Source of the DNA: Myxococcales bacterium
GTDB taxonomy: Bacteria > Myxococcota_A > UBA9160 > UBA4427
Assembly (NCBI GenBank): GCA_022563535.1
Contig: JADFNE010000009.1
Span: 1 to 64,000 of the forward strand
DNA: 64,000 nucleotides
Reading direction: 5' to 3'
The notes beneath the pieces were generated by a model. The model had not been told where the DNA came from and did not search any database. It saw only the letters and a list, made by a program, of their open reading frames with translations. The position numbers and the translations under genes are program-made. Numbering within the stretch: position 1 is the stretch's first letter; every line of letters begins with the position of its first letter. This document shows, in pieces, positions 35,615 through 42,718 of the stretch.

Positions 35615-36514
35615 ATGCGCAATATGTTAGTAGCCGCATTGGCTTTCGGGATGGCGCTCGCCTTCTCGACCCCGGCGAGTGCGGGGCTTGCCACGCTGGA
35701 TCCGGCCCAAAGTTTCTTGGATATCAAGCTTGGTTCCATTCCTCGGATTCGCCTCAACGCGCAATCCGCGAGCGTTACAATCAGCGGCGGACCCGGGGCA
35801 CACTCCATCGCCGAGTCTGCAAGTGTCTTCCAGACGGACACCTTCACAGTTCAATCGGCGGCCTTCACTGGTTTTCCAGATCTCACCGGACTCAAGATCA
35901 GCTTGCACGCGGGTATCGGTAATTTCGGTGAGAACGCCTCTTACGTCAACCCATTCGGGCCCGGTCCGATTCAAGGTTTCGGTGGTTCTGAAGCCAACAC
36001 GGGTTTCGCGACCCTCACCGCCGGTGGCTTCCAGTTCCTGATCTCTCTGGGCAACCTCGGCTCCGGCGGCATGACGACTCTGGCCGCAGTACTCCAGAAC
36101 GTTCTCGTCGTCACCGGCGCACCGTTCAATACCGGCCCCGCAGTAATCACCGGTCTTTCCTCGAACATCTTGCGAGTGCCGAGCCTGGGCAGCATCACGG
36201 GTGTGGCGTTCACCCTCAACCTGACCACGGTTCAGCTGCTCACCGCAATCGAACTCACGACCGGCGCGGGAGCGAAACTGGAAAACAGCATGGTAACCCT
36301 CAGCAGTGGGTTCAATGGTCTGGTCTCCGAGGATTCGAGCGGTCAGATCAAGATGGTTTCGCCCTTCCGCCTGAAGACTGGCGGCCTTGCGGGTAACATT
36401 GCGGGTTCCGTCACCAAGACGTTCACCTTCGTTCCGGAGCCGGGCACTATGCTGCTGCTCATCAGCGGCGCTGCTGGCCTGGCGATCGTTGGCCGAAAGC
36501 GAATGCGCAAGTAA
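35615..36514 (+). CDS. Secreted PEP-CTERM protein, predicted exosortase substrate
   Basis: A 299-residue protein with an N-terminal signal peptide (MRNMLVAALAFGMALAFSTP, cleavage after ASA). The mature part is rich in Gly, Ser, Thr, Leu and Val with no Cys and no known catalytic motif. The C-terminus is a textbook PEP-CTERM signal: VPEPGTM, a hydrophobic stretch (LLLISGAAGLAIVG), then RKRMRK. Exosortase would cut near the PEP motif and release or anchor the protein. The open frame begins at 35423, but ATG 35615 has GAGAGGA seven bases ahead and starts the signal peptide exactly. A sigma-54 promoter lies upstream and a strong terminator follows. The body does not resemble a family I can name. 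Confidence 0.9.
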   Translation: MRNMLVAALAFGMALAFSTPASAGLATLDPAQSFLDIKLGSIPRIRLNAQSASVTISGGPGAHSIAESASVFQTDTFTVQSAAFTGFPDLTGLKISLHAGIGNFGENASYVNPFGPGPIQGFGGSEANTGFATLTAGGFQFLISLGNLGSGGMTTLAAVLQNVLVVTGAPFNTGPAVITGLSSNILRVPSLGSITGVAFTLNLTTVQLLTAIELTTGAGAKLENSMVTLSSGFNGLVSEDSSGQIKMVSPFRLKTGGLAGNIAGSVTKTFTFVPEPGTMLLLISGAAGLAIVGRKRMRK

Positions 36515-36551
36515 GCATGCGCCTCGGCGAGAGCCAATGAAGCTCTAGAAG

Positions 36552-36583
36552 AGGCGGCCATCCTTCGGGGTGGCCGCCTTTTT
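36552..36583 (+). terminator. Rho-independent terminator after the PEP-CTERM gene
   Basis: AGGCGGCCA and TGGCCGCCT form a perfect nine-base stem that continues inward to a CC-UUCG-GG tetraloop, followed by a run of T. It lies 38 bases after the stop codon, so the PEP-CTERM gene is a single-gene transcript. Confidence 0.92.
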
Positions 36584-36612
36584 CTTTTTGATTTCGCGAA
36601 GTCATCTGCCGA

Positions 36613-36653
36613 TGGGTCTGAAAATCCGGGTTAGACTCCCGGACCCACGACCA
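36613..36653 (+). other. tRNA-3'-half-like hairpin, possibly a remnant
   Basis: The sequence holds CTGAAAA (an anticodon-loop-like heptamer), a T-arm-like hairpin (CCGGG, loop TTAGACT, CCCGG), outer TGGGT/ACCCA pairing and a trailing ACCA. A full tRNA cannot be built: there is no D-arm or matching 5' acceptor strand, and the T-loop lacks the conserved C. It may be a decayed tRNA fragment or chance. Confidence 0.25.
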
Positions 36654-36691
36654 CTCGGGCTCGCGAGAACCTGCCTCGCTGGCCAGACGAG

Positions 36692-36718
36692 CAAGCGCAA
36701 CAAGCGCAACAAGCGCAA
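36692..36718. repeat. Three tandem copies of a 9-bp unit upstream of the sulfatase-like gene
   Basis: CAAGCGCAA is repeated three times in a row, followed by related AGACGCAAAG. It lies 34 bases before the start codon at 36752. No role is evident. Confidence 0.6.
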
Positions 36719-36751
36719 AGACGCAAAGAGTAGAAGCGAGCCTCAAAAGCG

Positions 36752-38206
36752 ATGGCAAACCGCACGTTCTCCGATTCAGCCTGGATCTACTTCGCCGGGG
36801 CAGGCCTTCTCATCGTCGCCGCCATCGCGAGCCAGATCGAGGTGAATCTTCCCCGCGATCGTCCCGAAAGGCCGGTGGAAGCTCTGCTCGAACTCGGAGC
36901 GCGCGACGATCTCAACGTCCTCTTCATCGTGATCGACACGCTGCGGGCCGACCGCATGAACGCCTACGGCTACCACCGGCAGACAAGTCCGATCATGGCC
37001 GATCTGGCCGCAGGCGGGATCCGCTTCGCATCCGTTGAGAGTCAGTCGAGCTGGACCAAGGCTTCGATGGCTTCCATGTGGCAGGCAATGTACCCGCAAT
37101 ACACCGGCATTCAGCGCTACTTCCAGTCGATGACCGACGATGCCGAGATGCCCACCGAAATCCTTCACGACGGCGGAATCATCACCGGTGGCATCTGGCG
37201 CAACGGATGGGTGGCAGCAAATTTTGGCTTCAATCAGGGGTTCGATCTCTACGTTCGTCCTCATCCGGTCCGTCGCGGAGACATGCAAAAGGGGAATCCT
37301 TCTGCCCGCAATTTGAACGGAAGCGACTATGACGCCACCGAGGCGGCCTTCGGATTTTTTGATGCGTACAAGCAGGACCGATGGTTCCTCTACGTCCACT
37401 ATATGGACGTACACCAGTTTGCCTACGCCGATACCTCACCGATCTATGGAACCAGCGTCAGTGACTTCTACGACTCGTCCATCCACTGGGTGGATCGCAA
37501 CGTCGGCATGCTTGTCGACGCATTGCAGGATCACAACCTGGTCGACAAGACCTTGATCGTGATCATGTCCGACCACGGTGAGGCGTTCTGGGAGCACGGC
37601 CAGGAAGGACACGCGCGCACACTCTTCCGCGAGGTGCAGGGTGTTCCCCTGTTGATCATCCCGCCCTTCAAAATTCCGGGAGGGATCGTCGTCGAGCCGC
37701 AGGTTGCGAACGTCGATATCTGGCCCACGATCCTCGATCTGCTGGACCTTCCGCCCCTGGGGCGCGCGGACGGAAAATCGCTGCTGCCGTTGATGTTGGC
37801 GGCGGGGAGCAGCGATCCTCCTGGCCCAGACGCCCAGGCTCTCGCGAATCGCACCCTCTACGCTCAACTCGATCTCTCCTGGGGCAAGGTGGGAGTCGAT
37901 TCAGACCCGCTCGTTTCCATGATCAAGGGCGACTACCGCGCCATCTTGCGCAACAAGATCGACGGCCAGGAATGGCTCTACGATCACTCCGTCGACCCGT
38001 TGGAAAGAAACAATCTCGCCCAGGAGAAGCCGGATCTCTTCTCCGAACTCAAGGCCGAGATTCAGGCATTTCTCGCTCGGACTCCCGACGACCCGGTTGA
38101 AACCGAGGACGTCGAGTTGTCGGAAATGCGCCTGCATCAGTTGCGGGCGCTCGGCTACATGATCGAGCCGCGAACCAAAAAAAATGCGCCGGGTGGGGAT
38201 GATTGA
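36752..38206 (+). CDS. Membrane-anchored sulfatase-superfamily hydrolase with Thr at the nucleophile position
   Basis: Protein of 484 residues. One N-terminal hydrophobic segment (about residues 9-25) acts as anchor or signal. The sulfatase-like domain shows NVLFIVIDTLRADRMNAYGY, SQSSWTKASMASMWQAMYPQ, MSDHGEAFWEHGQEGHA and WPTILDLLDLPPLGRADGKSLLP. Where CxPxR carries the formylglycine precursor the sequence reads T-K-A-S-M, so neither Cys nor Ser is present and the following Pro and Arg are also lost. This argues against a classic sulfatase. The first 30 residues and the absence of a clear ribosome site leave the start slightly uncertain. It is downstream of the PEP-CTERM terminator and so is probably transcribed on its own. 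Confidence 0.78.
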   Translation: MANRTFSDSAWIYFAGAGLLIVAAIASQIEVNLPRDRPERPVEALLELGARDDLNVLFIVIDTLRADRMNAYGYHRQTSPIMADLAAGGIRFASVESQSSWTKASMASMWQAMYPQYTGIQRYFQSMTDDAEMPTEILHDGGIITGGIWRNGWVAANFGFNQGFDLYVRPHPVRRGDMQKGNPSARNLNGSDYDATEAAFGFFDAYKQDRWFLYVHYMDVHQFAYADTSPIYGTSVSDFYDSSIHWVDRNVGMLVDALQDHNLVDKTLIVIMSDHGEAFWEHGQEGHARTLFREVQGVPLLIIPPFKIPGGIVVEPQVANVDIWPTILDLLDLPPLGRADGKSLLPLMLAAGSSDPPGPDAQALANRTLYAQLDLSWGKVGVDSDPLVSMIKGDYRAILRNKIDGQEWLYDHSVDPLERNNLAQEKPDLFSELKAEIQAFLARTPDDPVETEDVELSEMRLHQLRALGYMIEPRTKKNAPGGDD

Positions 38207-38213
38207 GGAGGCC

Positions 38214-38268
38214 AGCAGCCCGTTGAAGGGCCGTGCCTGGCGACCGCAGGGTTTTTCAACGGGCTGCT
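38214..38268. terminator. Long inverted repeat between convergent genes, likely bidirectional terminator
   Basis: AGCAGCCCGTTGAA and TTCAACGGGCTGCT are perfect 14-base complementary arms around a 27-base GC-rich loop. A T run lies just inside the right arm. It sits between the rightward sulfatase-like gene (end 38206) and the leftward ddl, whose last codons it touches. Arms of this type also occur as dispersed intergenic repeats in many genomes; no second copy was found here. Confidence 0.65.
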
Positions 38269-39388
38269 AGCCCTCGTAGTGGGTTATCAGCGCAGCGTCC
38301 TGCTCGTGGCGTTCGAGGGCGAGTTCGATCAGGCGATCGAGCAGATCCGTGTAGCTGAGCCCGGTGGCTTCCCAAAGCCGGGGGTACATTGAGATCTGGG
38401 TGAAGCCCGGCAGGCTGTTGAGTTCGTTGATGAAGATTGTGCCGTCGTCGCGGCGCATCAGGAAATCGACCCTCGCCAGGCCCGCCGCGTCGAGTGTCTT
38501 GTAGGCGCGCACCGCAAGTTCGCGGATTGCGTCGCTCTCGGTCTGGGTCAAATCCGCTGGAATGATCAGCTCGGTAGCGTCGTCGACGTATTTGGCTTCA
38601 TAGTCGTAGAACCCACCCTTGGGTCGGATTTCGCCGGCCAGAGAAGCCTGGGGTGTGTCGTTGCCCATCACCGCGACCTCGAGCTCGCGCGCGTCCACCG
38701 CCTGTTCGAGCAATACTTTGGTGTCGTAGCGGCGAGCATCTTCGATGGCCGCAACCAGGGTGTTGATGTCCTCCGCTCGTCGGATGCCGACAGACGAACC
38801 CGAATTGGCTGGCTTGACGAAGAGTGGCGCACCCAGCTGCTCGAGGCCGATCCGCGCGGTTTCGGAGATCTGTTCGGGCAGCAGATCGTTACCCTTGAAG
38901 GTGATCCATGGCACGACGGGCAGGCCGTCGGCTTGCAACAGGCGCTTGGCGACGTCTTTGTCCATCTGTATGGCGGAACTCAATACCCCGGAACCCACAT
39001 AGGCTACGCCGGCCAGCTGCAACAAGCCCTGGAGCGTACCGTCCTCGCCACCTCGCCCGTGGATGATCGGAATGACCACGTCGAGGTCGGCGCCGAGTAG
39101 TGATTCGCTGCCGTCCGCGGAAATTAGCGTTGCGCCCTCGGGCGTGGCGGGGAGCATCACTTCCCGGGTATCGCTGTCAGGCAGTGCCCGTGCTCCTTCT
39201 GCGAGCAGCGCTCCGGGCAGGGTTCCGGCGGGCGCCGCGTGCCAGCGTCCTGCCGGGTCGACGCCAATCAGGGTGATGTCGTATCGCTTGGTGTCGAGGG
39301 CTGCGAGAATCGATGTCGCCGAACGGATGGAGACCTGGTGTTCGACGGACCTCCCCCCAAAAAGCAATCCCACCCGCAACTTGCTCAT
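38267..39388 (-). CDS. ddl: D-alanine--D-alanine ligase
   Basis: ATP-grasp enzyme of 373 residues that makes the D-Ala-D-Ala end of peptidoglycan precursors. Seen: VGLLFGGRSVEHQVSIRSA at the start, IIHGRGGEDGTLQGLLQLAGVAYVGSGVLSSA, LFVKPANSGSSVGI (ATP grip), GGFYDYEAKY (omega loop with the Tyr of D-Ala-specific ligases rather than the VanA type) and FINELNSLPGFTQISMYPRLW. The open frame extends to 39544, but ATG 39388 has AGGGGG at the right distance and begins the conserved sequence. Divergent from larE, with 100 bases between. Confidence 0.93.
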   Translation of the reverse strand: MSKLRVGLLFGGRSVEHQVSIRSATSILAALDTKRYDITLIGVDPAGRWHAAPAGTLPGALLAEGARALPDSDTREVMLPATPEGATLISADGSESLLGADLDVVIPIIHGRGGEDGTLQGLLQLAGVAYVGSGVLSSAIQMDKDVAKRLLQADGLPVVPWITFKGNDLLPEQISETARIGLEQLGAPLFVKPANSGSSVGIRRAEDINTLVAAIEDARRYDTKVLLEQAVDARELEVAVMGNDTPQASLAGEIRPKGGFYDYEAKYVDDATELIIPADLTQTESDAIRELAVRAYKTLDAAGLARVDFLMRRDDGTIFINELNSLPGFTQISMYPRLWEATGLSYTDLLDRLIELALERHEQDAALITHYEG

Positions 39389-39488
39389 CTCGACCCCCTG
39401 GTTGGCCGTCATGATATCTCCAATTTTCGCGAGTTGCCTGATTTCGGGCTTGCTTGACCCCATACGGAAAGCCTCGTACCTTGGCCCG

Positions 39489-40400
39489 ATGGCCCTCCCC
39501 TCCGCCGAATCGCCGCAAACGCTCCCGCCCGAACTGAGGCGCAAAGAGGCGGTTCTCTTGGAGCTGCTGAGGAAAACCGGCGGGCTCGCGGTGGCATTTT
39601 CGGGTGGAGTCGATTCGAGCTACCTCGCCTACGCGGCCAAGCAGAGCCTGGGCGATAAATGTCTCGCGGTGACGGCGCTGTCTCCGTCCTATCCCAAGGT
39701 GCAGCGCGAGATGGCGGAGAAAATCGTCGCTGATTTCGACATTCCCCATCGCTTCATCGAAGCCCATGAAATGGAGAACGAAGCATATCGCGTCAACCGC
39801 CCCGATCGCTGTTACCACTGCAAGACGGAACTATTCGACCGGATTGACGAACTGATGGGCGAGCTCGATTTCAATACCGTCGCCTATGGGATCAATTGCG
39901 ACGACACCGGAGACTTTCGCCCGGGTCACGAAGCTGCGCGCGAACACCAGGTACTGGCACCGCTCCTCGACGCAGGCCTCGGCAAGGAAGAGATTCGTGC
40001 GCTGTCGCGCAACGCCGGCTTGCCGACGGCCGAACTGCCCGCATCCGCTTGTCTGGCGTCGCGCTTACCCTACGGCACCCGGGTCACGACCGAGCGACTC
40101 AGCCAGGTAGAACAGGGCGAAGATCGCCTTCGCGCGCTCGGCTTTCGCCAAATACGATTGCGCCATCACGGCAACCTGGCACGCATTGAAGTGTCGCCAG
40201 AGGAACTTCCCAAGGCGCTCGATCCAGCGATGGCCGCCGCCATGGCAAAGGCCATCAAGAGCTTGGGTTTTCGTTTCATCGCGCTCGATCTCGAGGGCTA
40301 TCGCACGGGCTCGCTAAACGAAGTCCTCAACAATCGCGACCGACTTGATCGCGACCGACTTGATCGCGATCGCCTGGGCCCAACGGGCAGTTCGCGCTGA
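39489..40400 (+). CDS. larE: LarE-type ATP-dependent sacrificial sulfur transferase / PP-loop protein
   Basis: Protein of 303 residues. The PP-loop VAFSGGVDSSYLAYAA (about residues 35-50) binds ATP. CYHCKTELF puts Cys at 108 and 111, and ACLASRLPYG puts Cys at 188. The family makes the nickel-pincer cofactor of lactate racemase by supplying sulfur. Members with a single Cys sacrifice it, while members with three Cys can hold an iron-sulfur cluster; this one has the three. No larA, larB or larC is in the window, so the real substrate is open. ATG 39489 starts just before the conserved part. The C-terminus is a short RDRLD repeat. Confidence 0.84.
   Translation: MALPSAESPQTLPPELRRKEAVLLELLRKTGGLAVAFSGGVDSSYLAYAAKQSLGDKCLAVTALSPSYPKVQREMAEKIVADFDIPHRFIEAHEMENEAYRVNRPDRCYHCKTELFDRIDELMGELDFNTVAYGINCDDTGDFRPGHEAAREHQVLAPLLDAGLGKEEIRALSRNAGLPTAELPASACLASRLPYGTRVTTERLSQVEQGEDRLRALGFRQIRLRHHGNLARIEVSPEELPKALDPAMAAAMAKAIKSLGFRFIALDLEGYRTGSLNEVLNNRDRLDRDRLDRDRLGPTGSSR
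40334..40372. repeat. 15-bp tandem repeat at the 3' end of larE
   Basis: TCGCGACCGACTTGA is present twice in perfect succession with a decayed third copy (TCGCGATCGCC). It encodes the RDRLD repeats at the C-terminus of the LarE-like protein, outside the conserved fold. Confidence 0.7.
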
Positions 40401-40418
40401 CGCGCCGAGTAGTCAACC

Positions 40419-41405
40419 ATGGATCCATTCATCGAATGCGTGGGTGATCCCCGCGCGATGGGCCACTGCCAGGGGCTCGCACATCGAGCACTGATTCAGC
40501 AGCGCGTCGTGGCGGCGGGCGGCAAGATCGGGCGCAGTCGCTGGCCAACCCTGCGCGCGTTGACCTCGGGTTCCGATCTGGGCCGCGGTGCCGGTCGCGA
40601 AGTGATTCGACACTACACGCATCTGGCCGAGCGCATGGCCGGAATCGCGCGCAATGCGGACGTTTCGTTTTCCTCACTGATGGAGCTCTTCAACACGAGC
40701 ACCGGCGGGGCTGCACCCGACGACGAACTCGTCGCGGAGGCGGTCGCACTGGGGGTGCGGCGAATGGAAAACGCAAAAAACGGCCCCGTGATCGTGCGGA
40801 CGCTGTCCGGAGCTTCTTTTGACACCAGTCCGTGGATACTTCGCAGAAGTCGGCCAGAAGTGGGCTTTGCTTCGGCTGAGATTACCTTGCCGTGGCTCGC
40901 GACGGCAGTCGCGGGCATCAACGAGTCCGGCGTCGCAGTCGCGATCGCACCGCGCAGCGAATCCTATGGTGGAGGGGTCACCGCCGGAGCGGTGAACGCT
41001 CGCAATGCTCCTCATGCAGTTCTCCTGGTGCAAGAGTGCCTCCAGCGTTTCGAAGATATAGAAGGTTGCCTGGACTGGTGTCGCAAGCGACCCCGGTCGG
41101 GAAACGTCAGCTTGATGATCGCGGATGCTGCGGGGCATCTGGCGCGGATTGAAGTAGAGGGGGTCGATTGCACGATCGCCGAAATAGATGCCGACTTCGC
41201 ACTAGACGGAGCACCGCCGGAAGTGGACGAAGAACTCCGCTCCCATCTTCGCGATCACCAGCAAATTGATCTCGCCGCGTTGTCCGCCATTGGAGAATCG
41301 GTGGATCAACTGGCGGTGTGGCTCGAGCCGATTCGCCGCAAGCTTACGATTCGATCGATCGGTGATGTCGAAAGCGCCGGAAAGGCGATCGAGATCGCGG
41401 TCTAG
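40419..41405 (+). CDS. C45-peptidase / acyl-CoA:6-APA acyltransferase-like protein, apparently without the nucleophile Cys
   Basis: Protein of 328 residues beginning right after larE (18-base gap). The pattern G-P-R-A-M-G...G, SFSSLMELFNT, then WLATAVAGINESGVAVAI and a late GNVSLMIADAAGHLARIEV resembles Ntn-type C45 acyltransferases/hydrolases. The Cys that becomes the N-terminal nucleophile would lie between about residues 90 and 125, but none is there (the Cys residues are at 17, near 205-220 and later). So it is either a degenerate member or another fold with a similar look. No signal peptide. The function cannot be given. Confidence 0.5.
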   Translation: MDPFIECVGDPRAMGHCQGLAHRALIQQRVVAAGGKIGRSRWPTLRALTSGSDLGRGAGREVIRHYTHLAERMAGIARNADVSFSSLMELFNTSTGGAAPDDELVAEAVALGVRRMENAKNGPVIVRTLSGASFDTSPWILRRSRPEVGFASAEITLPWLATAVAGINESGVAVAIAPRSESYGGGVTAGAVNARNAPHAVLLVQECLQRFEDIEGCLDWCRKRPRSGNVSLMIADAAGHLARIEVEGVDCTIAEIDADFALDGAPPEVDEELRSHLRDHQQIDLAALSAIGESVDQLAVWLEPIRRKLTIRSIGDVESAGKAIEIAV

Positions 41406-41413
41406 CAGCCCTG

Positions 41414-42718
41414 TTAGCCCGGAGAGCTTTGCCCAGCGTCCCGCCGGTAGCGCTGTCGCTCTGCGTTGAGCGCCTGAAGCGTGAAAACCAACCCCGTGGC
41501 GAGAAAAAACAAGTTTGCGGTGTTGCGCGCCGCGATCAGCCAGCCCGGCCAGTCGGGTTTGCCAACGAAGTCCCATGTCCCCAACAGAAATGCGTCACCG
41601 CAAAGCCACGCATAGGCACCGTAGATATAGACGGTCGCGAACAGCGATGCAGAAACCGCCAACCATCTGCTGGAAAGCAGCCAGAACGGAATCGACCAGG
41701 CGAGATACTGAAACGCCCAAAAATTCGTGAGTCCGTAGAAGAGTGCGAAGCTAGCCGCCACGCTCGTTGCCAGGGCAACGGGTTTGCGCTCGTTTCGCCG
41801 CAACCAGCCCAACAAAACGATCGGCGCGATGCAGATTGCGCTGTTGTAGTCGAGCGAGGCCTGGGTGAAGTCGACGAACGGGAGACGCAGGGCTGCTGGA
41901 AGTGACCCGACGTCGGGATAGAGATTGAGGAGTCCCCAGGTCGTGATGCCGCTGCCCGTGTGGATGCGAAGTCCGGGATAGAGGAGCACCGCATCGATTA
42001 CCGCCTGGGCGTTCATCAACAGGGCGGGTCCGTATCCGATCAATGCAACGGCGCCACCCGCGAGACAGAATCGCAAACGTTCCCGCAGGTCCGGCAAGGC
42101 AAAGAAAAAGACGGGGGCGGCGAGAATGCCGGGGATCTTGAACCAGAGGCAGAGTCCAAGAGCTGCCCCTGCCCACAGGCCCTGGTTCCTCGATACCAGC
42201 AGAGTCGTCGCGAGAAGAAAAAACGCGATGGAGCTGTCGGTGTTGCCATGATACGAGGAGTAGATGATGGCCAGCGGGTGCAGCCAGTAGGCCGCGGCGA
42301 CCCATCGCGCATGAGGAGTTCCGGCGAGCAGGCGAAGGATCAACCACACACTCGCGAGATCGAACAATGAAAAGGGAAGTCTCAGGAGGGCCGCGAAGGA
42401 AATGCCCGTCGCGTCTGCAATATTGGCAAGCGTCGCGACCAGCCACGCCGCGGGTGGCGGGTGATTGAAAATCAACGCCCCACCCTGGTAGTAAGAAATC
42501 AGGCCCTGCTTTGCGAGTGCGATGGTGTGGAGGTGCCAGATGTCGACATCGAGAGTCCCGGATGTCGAGAAGGTGAAGAAGAGTCGCAAGGCCATACCGA
42601 CCGCGATGGCCGCGAAGAACCAGTATGAACCGTAACCCCGGCGAATGACGTGATCGGAACGCTTCGCCTTTGAATCCCGGGACATTCCGTTTGGGTCGTC
42701 GCGGGTCGGCGAACTCAA
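41414..42718 (-). CDS. Polytopic GT-C/GT87-like mannosyltransferase-type membrane protein
   Basis: Membrane protein of 434 residues (423 from the alternative ATG at 42685) with about ten hydrophobic segments. The first periplasmic loop has GTLDVDIWHLHTIALAKQGL followed by NHPPPAAWL, a pattern found in PIG-M/DUF2029-like transferases that use lipid-phosphate sugars. The TTG at 42718 overlaps the stop of the upstream helicase gene as TTGA; the start remains uncertain because neither candidate has a strong ribosome site. It lies apart from the main glycan cluster. Confidence 0.62.
   Translation of the reverse strand: MSSPTRDDPNGMSRDSKAKRSDHVIRRGYGSYWFFAAIAVGMALRLFFTFSTSGTLDVDIWHLHTIALAKQGLISYYQGGALIFNHPPPAAWLVATLANIADATGISFAALLRLPFSLFDLASVWLILRLLAGTPHARWVAAAYWLHPLAIIYSSYHGNTDSSIAFFLLATTLLVSRNQGLWAGAALGLCLWFKIPGILAAPVFFFALPDLRERLRFCLAGGAVALIGYGPALLMNAQAVIDAVLLYPGLRIHTGSGITTWGLLNLYPDVGSLPAALRLPFVDFTQASLDYNSAICIAPIVLLGWLRRNERKPVALATSVAASFALFYGLTNFWAFQYLAWSIPFWLLSSRWLAVSASLFATVYIYGAYAWLCGDAFLLGTWDFVGKPDWPGWLIAARNTANLFFLATGLVFTLQALNAERQRYRRDAGQSSPG

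Noticed and set aside
36462-36758. 98-residue leftward open frame containing WVRESNP
   Set aside because: This phrase is typical of false frames read through tRNA-like sequence; the region holds a terminator and a tRNA-like hairpin instead.
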